Shown in pieces: positions 17,727 to 25,645 of a DNA stretch of 64,000 nt. Within the stretch, counting starts at the first letter, position 1, and each line of letters opens with the position of its first letter. The notes beneath the pieces were generated by a model, which made no database searches, was not told the DNA's origin, and worked only from the letters and a program-made list of their open reading frames with translations. The position numbers and the translations under genes are program-made. This DNA comes from Streptomyces mobaraensis (lineage in GTDB: Bacteria > Actinomycetota > Actinomycetes > Streptomycetales > Streptomycetaceae): positions 1,674,001 through 1,738,000 of the forward strand of contig NZ_CP083590.1 in the NCBI RefSeq assembly GCF_020099395.1, written 5' to 3'.

Positions 17727-17876
17727 ATGAAGAACGACGAGGCGACCGAGCCGCGTGCGCTCGCGCCGTACGAGGCTCCGCAAATGTTCGAGGTCGGCTC
17801 TTTCCAGGAGGACACCGGCTACCTCGGCCTCAAGGGCGTCGAGCCGATCACTCACAGCTTCTCGAAGTTCTGGTAA
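17727..17876 (+). CDS. Lasso peptide precursor (A protein)
   Basis: This 49-residue ribosomal precursor has a leader that fits the actinobacterial RRE-recognition pattern YxxPxLxxxGxxxxxT: Y15, P18, M20 (in place of Leu), G24 and T30. Placing T30 at position -2 gives the 18-residue core YLGLKGVEPITHSFSKFW, with a predicted Tyr1-Glu8 isopeptide ring. If cleavage is after Thr30, the core would be Gly1-Glu9 with a nine-membered ring. The ring pattern xLGLxGxx resembles citrulassin rings as I remember them, while the bulky tail (Phe14, Phe17, Trp18) differs. The hand-computed monoisotopic mass of the 18-residue lasso is about 2090.10 Da, or 2147.12 with the extra Gly. The three processing genes follow directly. 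The ATG at 17727 has AGGAAGAGGG upstream. Confidence 0.9.
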   Translation: MKNDEATEPRALAPYEAPQMFEVGSFQEDTGYLGLKGVEPITHSFSKFW

Positions 17877-17935
17877 TCCCGTTCGAGGTCCTGGTGAATC
17901 CGTCGTGATCCGGCGGCCCGGACAAGGAGGTTGAG

Positions 17936-19738
17936 GTGACCGGTCAAGGAGAGCGGTTCTTCGTGGTTCTGCCGGACCACGAGACGGCGGCGGCGGCCGC
18001 CGGCCGGCTTCCTCCGGGCCATACGCGGATCATGACGCACCCGTCCGGCCGGCCCTGGGTGGTCGGCCGGACGGGCGCCGAACCCGTCGTCTCCGTCGCG
18101 GCGGGCACGACGCGGCTCGTCGTCGTCGGCCACTGCTCGGCGAGCCGGTCCGAGCTGACGGCCCTCGCCGCCCGTACCACCGATCCGGCGCGGCTCGACG
18201 GGCCGGCCTCCCGCTGGGCCGGCAGCCACCACCTCATCGCCTCCGTCGGCGGCCGGATCCAGATCCGGGGCAGCGCCTCCGGCCTGCGCCGCGTCTTCCA
18301 CGGCAGCCTCGACGGCCTGACCGTCGCCGGCGACCGCGCCGACGTCCTGGCCGCCCTCACCGGCGCGCCCCTCGACCGGACCGTGCTGGCGCTGCGCCTG
18401 CTCGGCTCCCTTCCGCACCCGCTGAGCGACCGCCCGGCGTGGCGGGGTGTGGAGGCCGTCCCGCCCGGCTCCCGGCTGACCCTCTCCCCCGACGGCCGGC
18501 GGCACCGCGTCGACCGCTGGTGGCACCTCCCGGAAGCGGTCCGTCCGCTGGCCGAGGCGGCGGCATCGCTGCGGCGGGCCCTGGAGGAGGCGGTCCACGT
18601 CCGCGCCCGGGACGCTTCCACGCTGACCAGCGATCTCTCCGGCGGCATGGACTCCACCGCCGTCACCGTGCTGGCCGCCCGGGAGCCCGTCGCGCTGACC
18701 GCCTTCACCGTGGAGAACGACGACGGCGTCGACGACGACCTGTACTGGGCCCGGCTGGCCGCGGCCCGGCTGCCGCGGCTGAAACACATCGTCTTCCCCG
18801 AACGGGACCTGCCGTCCTTCTTCAGCGGTCTCACCGGCCTCGCCGGCCTGCCGGACGAACCGTCGACCGCCCTGCTGAGCGCCCCCAGACTGCGGGCCCT
18901 GCGCGCCATCGCCGCCGGACACGGCTCCCGGCTGCACCTCGACGGGCTCGGCGGGGACCAGAACCTGTCCGGCCACCCGGCCCGCTACCACGACCTGCTG
19001 CGCAGCCGCCCGTTGACCGCCGCCCGGTCCCTGTACGCCTACCGGCGGCTCGCCGGCTTCCCGCTGGCCGACGCGGCCCGGACGCTGCTGGACGGCGACT
19101 CCTACCGCCGCTGGCTCACCGCGGAGGCCGCCGCCCTGGTCCGGGGCCGCGCCCGCCGCGCCCGCGACCGGGCCTTCGACTGGGGCGGTGCCCTGCGCCT
19201 GCCCCCGTGGGCCACCCCCGAGGCACGGCACCTGGTCACCGTCGCCCTGCGGGAGACCGTCCGGACGGCCGTACCGCTCGCGCCGGCCCGCGGCGCCCAC
19301 GCCGACCTGCTGGCGCTCCAGGACGCCGGACGGCAGGTTCGTGGCTTCCACCAGCTCACGAGCACCGACGAGCTCCTGTCGGCCTCGCCGTTCCTGGACG
19401 ACCGGGTGGTCGAGGCGTGCCTCGCCACCAGGCCCGAGGACCGCGTCACCCCCTGGGAGTTCAAACCGCTGGCCAAGGCCGCGATGCGCGGGATCATGCC
19501 GCCGGAAGTGCTGGAGCGGCGGACGAAGTCGGACGGCGGGACGATCGCCGCCGAGGGCTTCGCCGCACACCGCCGGGAACTCGCCGCGCTCTGGGACTCC
19601 TCCCGGCTCGCCGCCCTGGGCCTGGCCGACCCCGCACCGCTCCGCGCGCTCTGCGAACGCCCGTACGCGACCCGCTCCCACGAGGGGGACTTCGCCACCG
19701 CGCTCGCCTGCGAGCTGTGGGCGCGGTCCGCTGGCTGA
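17936..19738 (+). CDS. Lasso peptide cyclase (asparagine-synthetase-like, C protein)
   Basis: This 600-residue asparagine synthetase B homologue adenylates the side-chain carboxylate of the ring-forming Glu and closes the macrolactam. The N-terminal half is a glutamine-amidotransferase-like fold without the catalytic Cys at position 2. The C-terminal half has the ATP-pyrophosphatase loop SGGMDST (235-241) and GLGGDQ (337-342). The GTG start at 17936 has a strong AGGAGG ten bases upstream. It lies 59 bases after the precursor and is followed by the RRE and protease genes, so its role rests on both sequence and context. Confidence 0.92.
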   Translation: MTGQGERFFVVLPDHETAAAAAGRLPPGHTRIMTHPSGRPWVVGRTGAEPVVSVAAGTTRLVVVGHCSASRSELTALAARTTDPARLDGPASRWAGSHHLIASVGGRIQIRGSASGLRRVFHGSLDGLTVAGDRADVLAALTGAPLDRTVLALRLLGSLPHPLSDRPAWRGVEAVPPGSRLTLSPDGRRHRVDRWWHLPEAVRPLAEAAASLRRALEEAVHVRARDASTLTSDLSGGMDSTAVTVLAAREPVALTAFTVENDDGVDDDLYWARLAAARLPRLKHIVFPERDLPSFFSGLTGLAGLPDEPSTALLSAPRLRALRAIAAGHGSRLHLDGLGGDQNLSGHPARYHDLLRSRPLTAARSLYAYRRLAGFPLADAARTLLDGDSYRRWLTAEAAALVRGRARRARDRAFDWGGALRLPPWATPEARHLVTVALRETVRTAVPLAPARGAHADLLALQDAGRQVRGFHQLTSTDELLSASPFLDDRVVEACLATRPEDRVTPWEFKPLAKAAMRGIMPPEVLERRTKSDGGTIAAEGFAAHRRELAALWDSSRLAALGLADPAPLRALCERPYATRSHEGDFATALACELWARSAG

Positions 19739-19797
19739 CCCGCCCCCGCTCCGTCCGCGCGCCCGACATCTCACGACCTCACGGAGAGAACCGAACG

Positions 19798-20055
19798 ATG
19801 GCCCTGCACCTGCGTCCCGACGTCTCGACCACCGACACCGAATACGGCACGGTGCTGCTCGACGGAGCCACCGGACGCTACTGGCAGCTCAACGCCACCG
19901 CGTCGCTGGCCCTCCGCACCCTCCTGGCCGGCGGCACGGTCGACCAGGCTGCGGACGCCCTGACCGAAGGCTACGACGTCGACGGGGAGCGGGCCCGCGC
20001 CGACGTGGAACGGCTGCTGGACGGCATGCGCGCCGCGAAGGTGGTACGCGGATGA
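19798..20055 (+). CDS. Lasso peptide RRE protein (PqqD-like, B1)
   Basis: This 85-residue PqqD-like RiPP recognition element binds the precursor leader and presents it to the protease and cyclase. The beta-hairpin region GTVLLDGATGRYWQLNATASLALRTLL and the helical end ADVERLLDGMRAAKVV are typical of B1 proteins. The ATG at 19798 is preceded by CGGAGAG. Its stop overlaps the protease start in ATGA, so B1 and B2 are coupled; in other lasso clusters these are sometimes one fused protein. Confidence 0.9.
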   Translation: MALHLRPDVSTTDTEYGTVLLDGATGRYWQLNATASLALRTLLAGGTVDQAADALTEGYDVDGERARADVERLLDGMRAAKVVRG

Positions 20056-20492
20056 GCGCGGTCGTCCCCCGGCGCGCCCCGGTACGGCTCTCCCCCGGCC
20101 AACGGCTGCTCACCCTGGCCGCCGTCGCGCTCGCCGGCCGCCTGGCACGCCGGCCGCCGGCCCGGATCCGGGCCGTCCTCACCCGCCTCGCCCGCGGCGC
20201 CCGCCCGGCCACCTACGCCGAGGCACGCGCCGCGCGGGCGGCCGTCGAGGCGGTCAGCCTGCGCTGCGCCTCGGACGAGGGCTGCCTCCCGCGCTCCCTG
20301 GCGACCGTGCTGCTGTGCCGGGCGCGCGGCCGCTGGCCCGCCTGGGCGGTGGGCGTCCGGGCCCGCCCGCCGTTCGGCGCGCACGCCTGGGTGGAGGCGG
20401 AGGGCCGGATGGTCGAGGAGCGGGCCGACGCGTCGTACTTCCGCGTCCTGTTCACCGTTCCGGCGCCGGAAGGGCGAGGGCGGCGCGGGTGA
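20052..20492 (+). CDS. Lasso peptide leader protease (transglutaminase-like, B2)
   Basis: This 146-residue cysteine protease removes the leader bound by B1. The catalytic Cys is expected at C78 (EGCLPRSLA) and the His at H111 in GAHAWVE. The position after HAWVE usually reads VDG with the third catalytic residue; here it reads AEG, so Glu117 may replace Asp, or another acid may serve. A hydrophobic segment near residues 19-30 is common in B2 proteins. The 3' end overlaps the convergent LysR gene by 41 bases, so no ABC transporter gene follows in this operon. Confidence 0.88.
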   Translation: MSAVVPRRAPVRLSPGQRLLTLAAVALAGRLARRPPARIRAVLTRLARGARPATYAEARAARAAVEAVSLRCASDEGCLPRSLATVLLCRARGRWPAWAVGVRARPPFGAHAWVEAEGRMVEERADASYFRVLFTVPAPEGRGRRG

Positions 20493-21477
20493 CGCCGGGC
20501 GCGGGGGCTTCCGGCGCGGGCACGTCCGGCATGAAGGCTTCCGGAGCGGACGCGTCCGCCTCCCACCCGTCCGCCCCGCCCGCGAACCCCACCTCCCGGC
20601 ACACCCCGACGAAGCGCCTCACCGCCCACGTCAGCTCCACGCGGGAGAACGCCGTCAACTCCCGCCGCCAGGCCGGGTTGACGGGGACGGTGACCGCTCC
20701 CGCCGTCGTCCGGGCCACGTCGACCGAGGCGGCGACGATGCCGACGCCCGCCGCCGCCAGCCGTACGGCGGTGGAGGCGTGCTGCGTCTCCACCGCGGTG
20801 AGCGGCTTGAAGCCGTGCTGTTCGCAGACCCAGTCCAGCCACCGCCGGCCGTCGATCACCGGCTCCAGCACGCACCGCACCCAGGCGCGGTCCCTGAGGT
20901 CCGCCAGGCGGGCGGCGGTGGCGCGGGCCAGCGGGTCGTCGCGGGAGACGACGAGTCTGATCTCCTCCTCCCCCAGCGGCACCACCGGCCCCTGCCACCC
21001 CTCGGGCCGGGGGCCCACCGCGAGGTCGGCCACCCCGCGGTCCATGTGATCACGCAGTTCGTCCGTGGTCAGGTACTCGTGGAGGTGGAGCCGGACGCCG
21101 GGGAACTCCCGCCGCCAGGCGGCGAGGACGGCCGGCAGCGCGCCGACCGCCAGCGCGTGCAGGGTGGCGATGTGCAGCTCACCGCCCTCGGCGCCGGCGG
21201 CCGCCCGGGCCGCCCGGCGGGCCATCCCCGCGCTGCGCACGGCGAGTTCGGCGTGCGGCAGGAAGGCCCGGCCCATGGGCGTCAGCCCGACCCCGCGCGG
21301 CAGCCGCTCCAGCAGGTCGCCGCCCACCTCCCGTTCGAGCGCCTTGATCTGGTGGGACAGGGCGGACTGGGTGACGTTGAGCGCCTCGGCGGCCCGGGTG
21401 AAGGACCGCTCCTCCACCACCGCCACCAGATACTGCATCTGCCGCAGGCTCACGACTCCCCCATGAACATCTCTCAT
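20452..21477 (-). CDS. LysR-family transcriptional regulator
   Basis: This 341-residue LysR protein has a helix-turn-helix at the N-terminus (RSFTRAAEALNVTQSALSHQIKALEREVG) and an effector domain ending near residue 300, followed by an Ala/Pro-rich tail of about 35 residues. The ATG at 21477 follows GGAG with nine bases spacing. It is divergent from the dihydrolipoamide dehydrogenase gene (58 bases between starts) and likely regulates it. Its tail overlaps the lasso protease gene end-to-end, so the two convergent transcripts overlap. Confidence 0.9.
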   Translation of the reverse strand: MRDVHGGVVSLRQMQYLVAVVEERSFTRAAEALNVTQSALSHQIKALEREVGGDLLERLPRGVGLTPMGRAFLPHAELAVRSAGMARRAARAAAGAEGGELHIATLHALAVGALPAVLAAWRREFPGVRLHLHEYLTTDELRDHMDRGVADLAVGPRPEGWQGPVVPLGEEEIRLVVSRDDPLARATAARLADLRDRAWVRCVLEPVIDGRRWLDWVCEQHGFKPLTAVETQHASTAVRLAAAGVGIVAASVDVARTTAGAVTVPVNPAWRRELTAFSRVELTWAVRRFVGVCREVGFAGGADGWEADASAPEAFMPDVPAPEAPAPGVTRAALALPAPER

Positions 21478-21535
21478 CGCTCCGATCGAAACCTTGCGTT
21501 GGACTCATATTCGCTGCTGGGCGGAGGGTTGTCCC

Positions 21536-22948
21536 ATGCATGAGACAGACGTCATCGTCATCGGCGGCGGCACCGGCGGCTACAGCACCGCACTGCGCGC
21601 GGCGCACCTCGGCCTGGACGTGGTCCTCGCCGAGCGCGACCTCGTCGGCGGCACCTGCCTGCACCGGGGCTGCATACCGAGCAAGGCGATGCTGCACGCG
21701 GCGGAACTGGTGGACGGCATCGCGGAGGCGCGCGAGCGCTGGGGCGTGCGGGCGACGCTGGAGTCCGTCGACTGGGCCGCGCTGACCGCCACCCGGGACG
21801 ACATCGTCGGCCGCAACCACAAGGGCGTCGAGAACCACCTGGCCCAGGCGGGCGTCCGCGTCGTCCGCGGCTCCGCCTCCCTCACGTCCGCCCGCACGGT
21901 CCGGGTGGACTCGGGCGCCGAGGCGGGTACGGAGTGGCGCGCCCGGCGCGGCGTCGTCCTGGCCACGGGGTCGCGCCCGCGCACCCTGCCCGGCCTGAAG
22001 CCGGACGGCCGGCACGTGGTGACCAGCGACGACGCCCTCTTCGCACCGGGGCTCCCGGCGTCCGTCCTAGTACTGGGCGGCGGCGCGATCGGCGTCGAGT
22101 ACGCCTCGCTGCACCGCTCGATGGGCGCCCGCGTGACGCTGGTGGAGGCGGCGGACCGGCTGCTTCCGTTGGAGGACGCGGACGTGAGCCGGCACCTCAC
22201 CCGGGGCCTGAAGAAGCGCGGCATCGACGTCCAGACCGGCGCGCGCCTCGAAGAGGCGCACCCCTTCGAGGGCGGCGTACGGGCGACGGTCCGCACCGCC
22301 CGCGGCGAGGTCCGCGAACTGACCGTCCACCGGCTGCTGGTGGCCGTCGGCCGGGTGCCGGTGACGGACGGCCTGGGCCTGGCGGCGGCCGGACTGTCCA
22401 CCGACGCCCGCGGCTTCCTCGCCCCGGCCGACTGGTCGCGTCTGGAGACGGCGGTGCCCGGCGTCCACGTCGTGGGCGACCTGCTGCCGCCGCCCTCCCT
22501 CGGCCTGGCCCACGCCTCGTTCGCCGAGGGTCTACTCGTCGCCGAGACCCTGGCCGGCCGCGCCTCCCGCCCGGTCGACTACGCGGCCGTGCCCCGCGTC
22601 ACCTACTCCAGCCCGCAGACCGCGTCCGTCGGCCTCTCCGAGGAACAGGCCGTCGCCGCCGGCCACGACGTCACCGTCAACTCCATGCCCCTGACCGGCA
22701 CCGCCAAGGGCATGGTCCACGGCCAGGGCGGCATGGTGAAGGCGGTGGCGGACAAGAGCGGCCGCATCCTCGGCGTCCACCTCGTCGGCCCCCACGTCTC
22801 CGAAATGATCGCCGAGGGGCAGTTGATGGTGGGCTGGGACGCGGAGGCGTCCGATGTGGCGCAGCACATCCATGCGCATCCAACGCTGTCGGAGGCGGTG
22901 GGCGAGGTGATGCTCTCGCTCGCGGGGCGGGGCCTGCACCAGGTGTGA
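21536..22948 (+). CDS. lpdA: Dihydrolipoamide dehydrogenase-type flavoprotein
   Basis: This 470-residue class I pyridine nucleotide-disulfide oxidoreductase has FAD-binding VIVIGGGTGGYSTALRAA, the redox disulfide GGTCLHRGCIPSK (Cys41, Cys46), NAD-binding VLVLGGGAIGVEYASL, and the catalytic His-Glu pair in HAHPTLSEA (His448, Glu453). All residues needed for E3 activity are present. The ATG at 21536 is at the family-typical position. It stands apart from E1/E2 genes, paired only with the divergent LysR gene, so it may serve several 2-oxoacid dehydrogenase complexes or another dithiol system. Confidence 0.93.
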   Translation: MHETDVIVIGGGTGGYSTALRAAHLGLDVVLAERDLVGGTCLHRGCIPSKAMLHAAELVDGIAEARERWGVRATLESVDWAALTATRDDIVGRNHKGVENHLAQAGVRVVRGSASLTSARTVRVDSGAEAGTEWRARRGVVLATGSRPRTLPGLKPDGRHVVTSDDALFAPGLPASVLVLGGGAIGVEYASLHRSMGARVTLVEAADRLLPLEDADVSRHLTRGLKKRGIDVQTGARLEEAHPFEGGVRATVRTARGEVRELTVHRLLVAVGRVPVTDGLGLAAAGLSTDARGFLAPADWSRLETAVPGVHVVGDLLPPPSLGLAHASFAEGLLVAETLAGRASRPVDYAAVPRVTYSSPQTASVGLSEEQAVAAGHDVTVNSMPLTGTAKGMVHGQGGMVKAVADKSGRILGVHLVGPHVSEMIAEGQLMVGWDAEASDVAQHIHAHPTLSEAVGEVMLSLAGRGLHQV

Positions 22949-22949
22949 G

Positions 22950-23125
22950 CCGGGGGGGCCTGCGGCGGGCTTGCGCCCCGGTCCCTCCCCTTCACCGATT
23001 CCTGGGGCTGCGCCCCCCAGACCCCCCTTGTCGCGGCTTCGCCGCTCGTCCTCAAACGCCGGACGGGCTGAATCAGCCCGCCCCGGGGGCGCGGGGGCTT
23101 GCCCCCGCAAGAAACGGGAAGGGGC
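22950..23125 (+). repeat. Dispersed intergenic repeat, copy 1
   Basis: A GC-rich palindromic element contains CCTGGGGCTGCGCCCC, CGCGGCTTCGCCGCTCG and the shared core TCCTCAAACGCCGGACGGGC (23049-23068), ending in a CAGCCCG arm. It lies between lpdA and treZ. Related copies are found at 27160-27312, 30004-30158 and, inverted, 30150-30270. Its stacked hairpins suggest a REP-like or terminator role. Confidence 0.8.
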
Positions 23126-23170
23126 GGGGCAGGGGCAACCCAACTCCCCACCCGACCCGAGGAGCCGCCG

Positions 23171-24913
23171 GTGCTGTACGAGGTATGGGCCCCGCACACC
23201 ACACGCGTCACCCTGCACACGGACAACGGCACCCACCCCATGCAACGCACCCCCACCCGCCCCGGCTGGTGGCACCGCGAAGCACCCGGCACCGAAAACA
23301 CCCCCTACAGCTTCGCCCTGGACGACGGCCCGCCCCTCCCCGACCCCCGGGCCCGCCGCCTCCCGGACGGCCCCGACGGCCCGGCGGCCGTCATCGACCC
23401 GGCGCGCTGGGAATGGCGGCACCCGTGGCCGGGCCGCGACCTCCCCGGCGCGGTCCTCTACGAGCTCCACACGGGCACGTTCACCCGGGAAGGCACCTTC
23501 GACGCGGCGACCCGCCACCTCCCCCACCTCGCCACCCTCGGCATCACCCACGTCGAGCTGATGCCCGTCTGCCCGTTCCCCGGCCGGCACGGCTGGGGGT
23601 ACGACGGGGTGGCGCCCTGGGCCGTCCACGAGCCGTACGGCGGCCCGGACGGGCTGCGCCGCTTCGTCGACGCGGCGCACGGGCACGGTCTAGGCGTCGT
23701 CCTCGACGTGGTGCACAACCACCTGGGCCCGTCCGGCAACCATCTCCCCGCCTTCGGCCCGTACTTCACCGACCGCCACCAGACCCCGTGGGGCGCGGCG
23801 GTGAACCTCGACGGCCCGGAATCCGCCGAGGTCCGGTCGTACTTCATCGACAGCGCCCTGGCCTGGCTGCGGGACTACCGCCTCGACGGCCTGCGCCTGG
23901 ACGCCGTCCACGCGCTTGTGGACGACGGTCCGCGCCACTTCCTCGCCGACCTCTCCGAGGCCGTGGACAACCTCGCCGAACGCCTCGGCCGCCCCCTCTT
24001 CCTCATCGCCGAGTCCGACCGCAACGACCCCGCCACCATCACCCCGCGCGCGTCCGGCGGCCTCGGCCTGCACGCGCAGTGGAACGACGACTTCCACCAC
24101 GCCCTGCACACCGCGCTGACGGGCGAGTCGCAGGGCTACTACGCCGACTTCGCGGCGGACCCGGCGTTCGCCCTCACCAAGACGCTGCGCGGCGGGTTCT
24201 TCCACGACGGCACCCACTCGTCGTTCCGCGGCCGCCCGCACGGCCGCCCCCTGGACCCGGCCGGCACCCCCGCCCACCGCCTGCTCGGCTACGCCCAGAC
24301 GCACGACCAGATCGGCAACCGGGCGCTCGGCGACCGCCTCGCCGCCCGCCTCTCCCCCGGCCTCCTCGCCTGCGCCGCCGCGCTGGTGCTGTGCGCGCCG
24401 TTCACGCCGATGCTCTTCATGGGCGAGGAGTGGGGGGCCCGCACGCCGTGGCAGTACTTCACCGACCACACCGACCCGGAACTGGCCGAGGCCGTACGCC
24501 GCGGCAGGCGCCGCGAGTTCGCCGCCCACGGCTGGCCCGCGGAGGAGATCCCCGACCCCCAGGACCCGGCCACCCGGCTGCGCTCCTGCCTCGACTGGGA
24601 CGAGCCGGCCCGCGCCCCCCACGCCGAACTCCTGGCCTGGCACCGCCGGTTGACCGCCCTCCGGCACACGGAACCGTCTCTGACCGCCCCCGACTGGACC
24701 GGCACGGACCCGGCGGTCACCCCCAACCGATGCGTCACCTTCCGCCGCGGCCCCCTCCTCGTGGCCGCCAACCTCGGCCGCACCCCGGCCGCACTCCCCG
24801 TCCCCCCGGCCACCCGCGTCCTCGCCGCCTGGCGCCCGCTCACCGCCCCGGACGGGAACGGCCCGCCGCACCTGCCCCCGGAGTCGGCGGCGGTCCTGCG
24901 GGTGAGCGGGTGA
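23171..24913 (+). CDS. treZ: Malto-oligosyltrehalose trehalohydrolase TreZ
   Basis: This 580-residue GH13 enzyme releases trehalose from the TreY product. An N-terminal immunoglobulin-like domain (YEVWAPHTTRVTLH) precedes the barrel, with LYELHTGTFT (96-105), VVLDVVHNHLGPSGN, the nucleophile region DGLRLDAVHAL, the acid FLIAESDRND and QTHDQIGNRALGDR, which together distinguish TreZ from branching enzyme. The GTG at 23171 follows GAGGAG. It acts with TreY and GlgX encoded 6-10 kb upstream, yet is cut off from them by the lasso and lpd genes, so it needs its own promoter or long read-through. Confidence 0.94.
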   Translation: MLYEVWAPHTTRVTLHTDNGTHPMQRTPTRPGWWHREAPGTENTPYSFALDDGPPLPDPRARRLPDGPDGPAAVIDPARWEWRHPWPGRDLPGAVLYELHTGTFTREGTFDAATRHLPHLATLGITHVELMPVCPFPGRHGWGYDGVAPWAVHEPYGGPDGLRRFVDAAHGHGLGVVLDVVHNHLGPSGNHLPAFGPYFTDRHQTPWGAAVNLDGPESAEVRSYFIDSALAWLRDYRLDGLRLDAVHALVDDGPRHFLADLSEAVDNLAERLGRPLFLIAESDRNDPATITPRASGGLGLHAQWNDDFHHALHTALTGESQGYYADFAADPAFALTKTLRGGFFHDGTHSSFRGRPHGRPLDPAGTPAHRLLGYAQTHDQIGNRALGDRLAARLSPGLLACAAALVLCAPFTPMLFMGEEWGARTPWQYFTDHTDPELAEAVRRGRRREFAAHGWPAEEIPDPQDPATRLRSCLDWDEPARAPHAELLAWHRRLTALRHTEPSLTAPDWTGTDPAVTPNRCVTFRRGPLLVAANLGRTPAALPVPPATRVLAAWRPLTAPDGNGPPHLPPESAAVLRVSG

Positions 24914-24942
24914 GGGGGTGGCGGACCGGGTCCCGTCGTACC

Positions 24943-24978
24943 GGGGCCGAACGGTCCCGAACCGGCCCGTTCGGCCCC
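24943..24978 (+). terminator. Hairpin after treZ
   Basis: Perfect 12-base arms GGGGCCGAACGG (24943-24954) and complement (24967-24978) have a 12-base loop, 30 bases after the treZ stop. No T-run. The remaining spacer to 25206 shows nothing else. Confidence 0.5.
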
Positions 24979-25206
24979 CGTGCGGCGGCGCCCGGACAGG
25001 GCAAGGTGGTGGGTGACCGACCGGAGGATGCCGTCCCCGGTCGTTGTCGGGGCCGGCCGGCCATCCCTCACCCGCCCGGCCGGCCGGTCCCGGCCGCGGC
25101 CCCTCCGTTCGTTCACCGGCCGTCCGGCCGTCGGCGCCCCCCGTCGCCAGGCGGCCGGCTCCGGCCGGCCCACTCGCCGTACCGGCCGCGGCCGCCCCGG
25201 CCGGGC

Positions 25207-25614
25207 TCAGTCCTCCGCCGGCTCCAGGCGCAGGGCGATGCTGTTGATGCAGTAGCGCTGGTCCGTCGGGGTCGGGTAGCCCTCGCCCTCGAAGACGTGC
25301 CCGAGGTGGGAGCCGCAGCGGGCGCAGCGGACCTCCACGCGGACCATGCCGTGCGAGCGGTCCTCCAGGAGCTCGACGGCGTCGGAGTCCTTGGGGTCGT
25401 AGAAGCTCGGCCAGCCGCAGTGGCTCGCGAACTTCTCGGTGGAGCGGAAGAGTTCGGCTCCGCAGGCGCGGCAGGAGTAGACGCCGGCCGTCGTCGTGTC
25501 CGTGTACTCACCGCGGAACGCCGGTTCCGTCCCGGCGCGGCGGAGCACCTGGTACTCCGCCGGCGACAGTTCCGCGCGCCACTGCTCGTCCGTCTTCTCG
25601 ACCTCGTAGGGCAT
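25207..25614 (-). CDS. msrB: Peptide-methionine (R)-S-oxide reductase MsrB
   Basis: This 135-residue protein repairs methionine-R-sulfoxide in proteins. It has the zinc-binding pairs CRAC (48, 51) and CARC (97, 100), the catalytic Cys in RYCINS (C122), and C66 in the HCGWPSFY motif as the possible resolving Cys. Length and motifs are complete, with no MsrA fusion or export signal. The ATG at 25614 is followed by the conserved PYEVEKTDEQW. It lies 31 bases downstream of murC on the same strand and is probably co-transcribed. Confidence 0.95.
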   Translation of the reverse strand: MPYEVEKTDEQWRAELSPAEYQVLRRAGTEPAFRGEYTDTTTAGVYSCRACGAELFRSTEKFASHCGWPSFYDPKDSDAVELLEDRSHGMVRVEVRCARCGSHLGHVFEGEGYPTPTDQRYCINSIALRLEPAED

Positions 25615-25645
25615 GGGCCGTACGTCCTCTCGGGGCTCTCGGGGG

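Noticed and set aside
17720..17908. A 62-codon frame overlapping the lasso precursor in another phase
   Set aside because: It lacks a sensible start site and matches nothing, whereas the precursor frame shows leader and core motifs.
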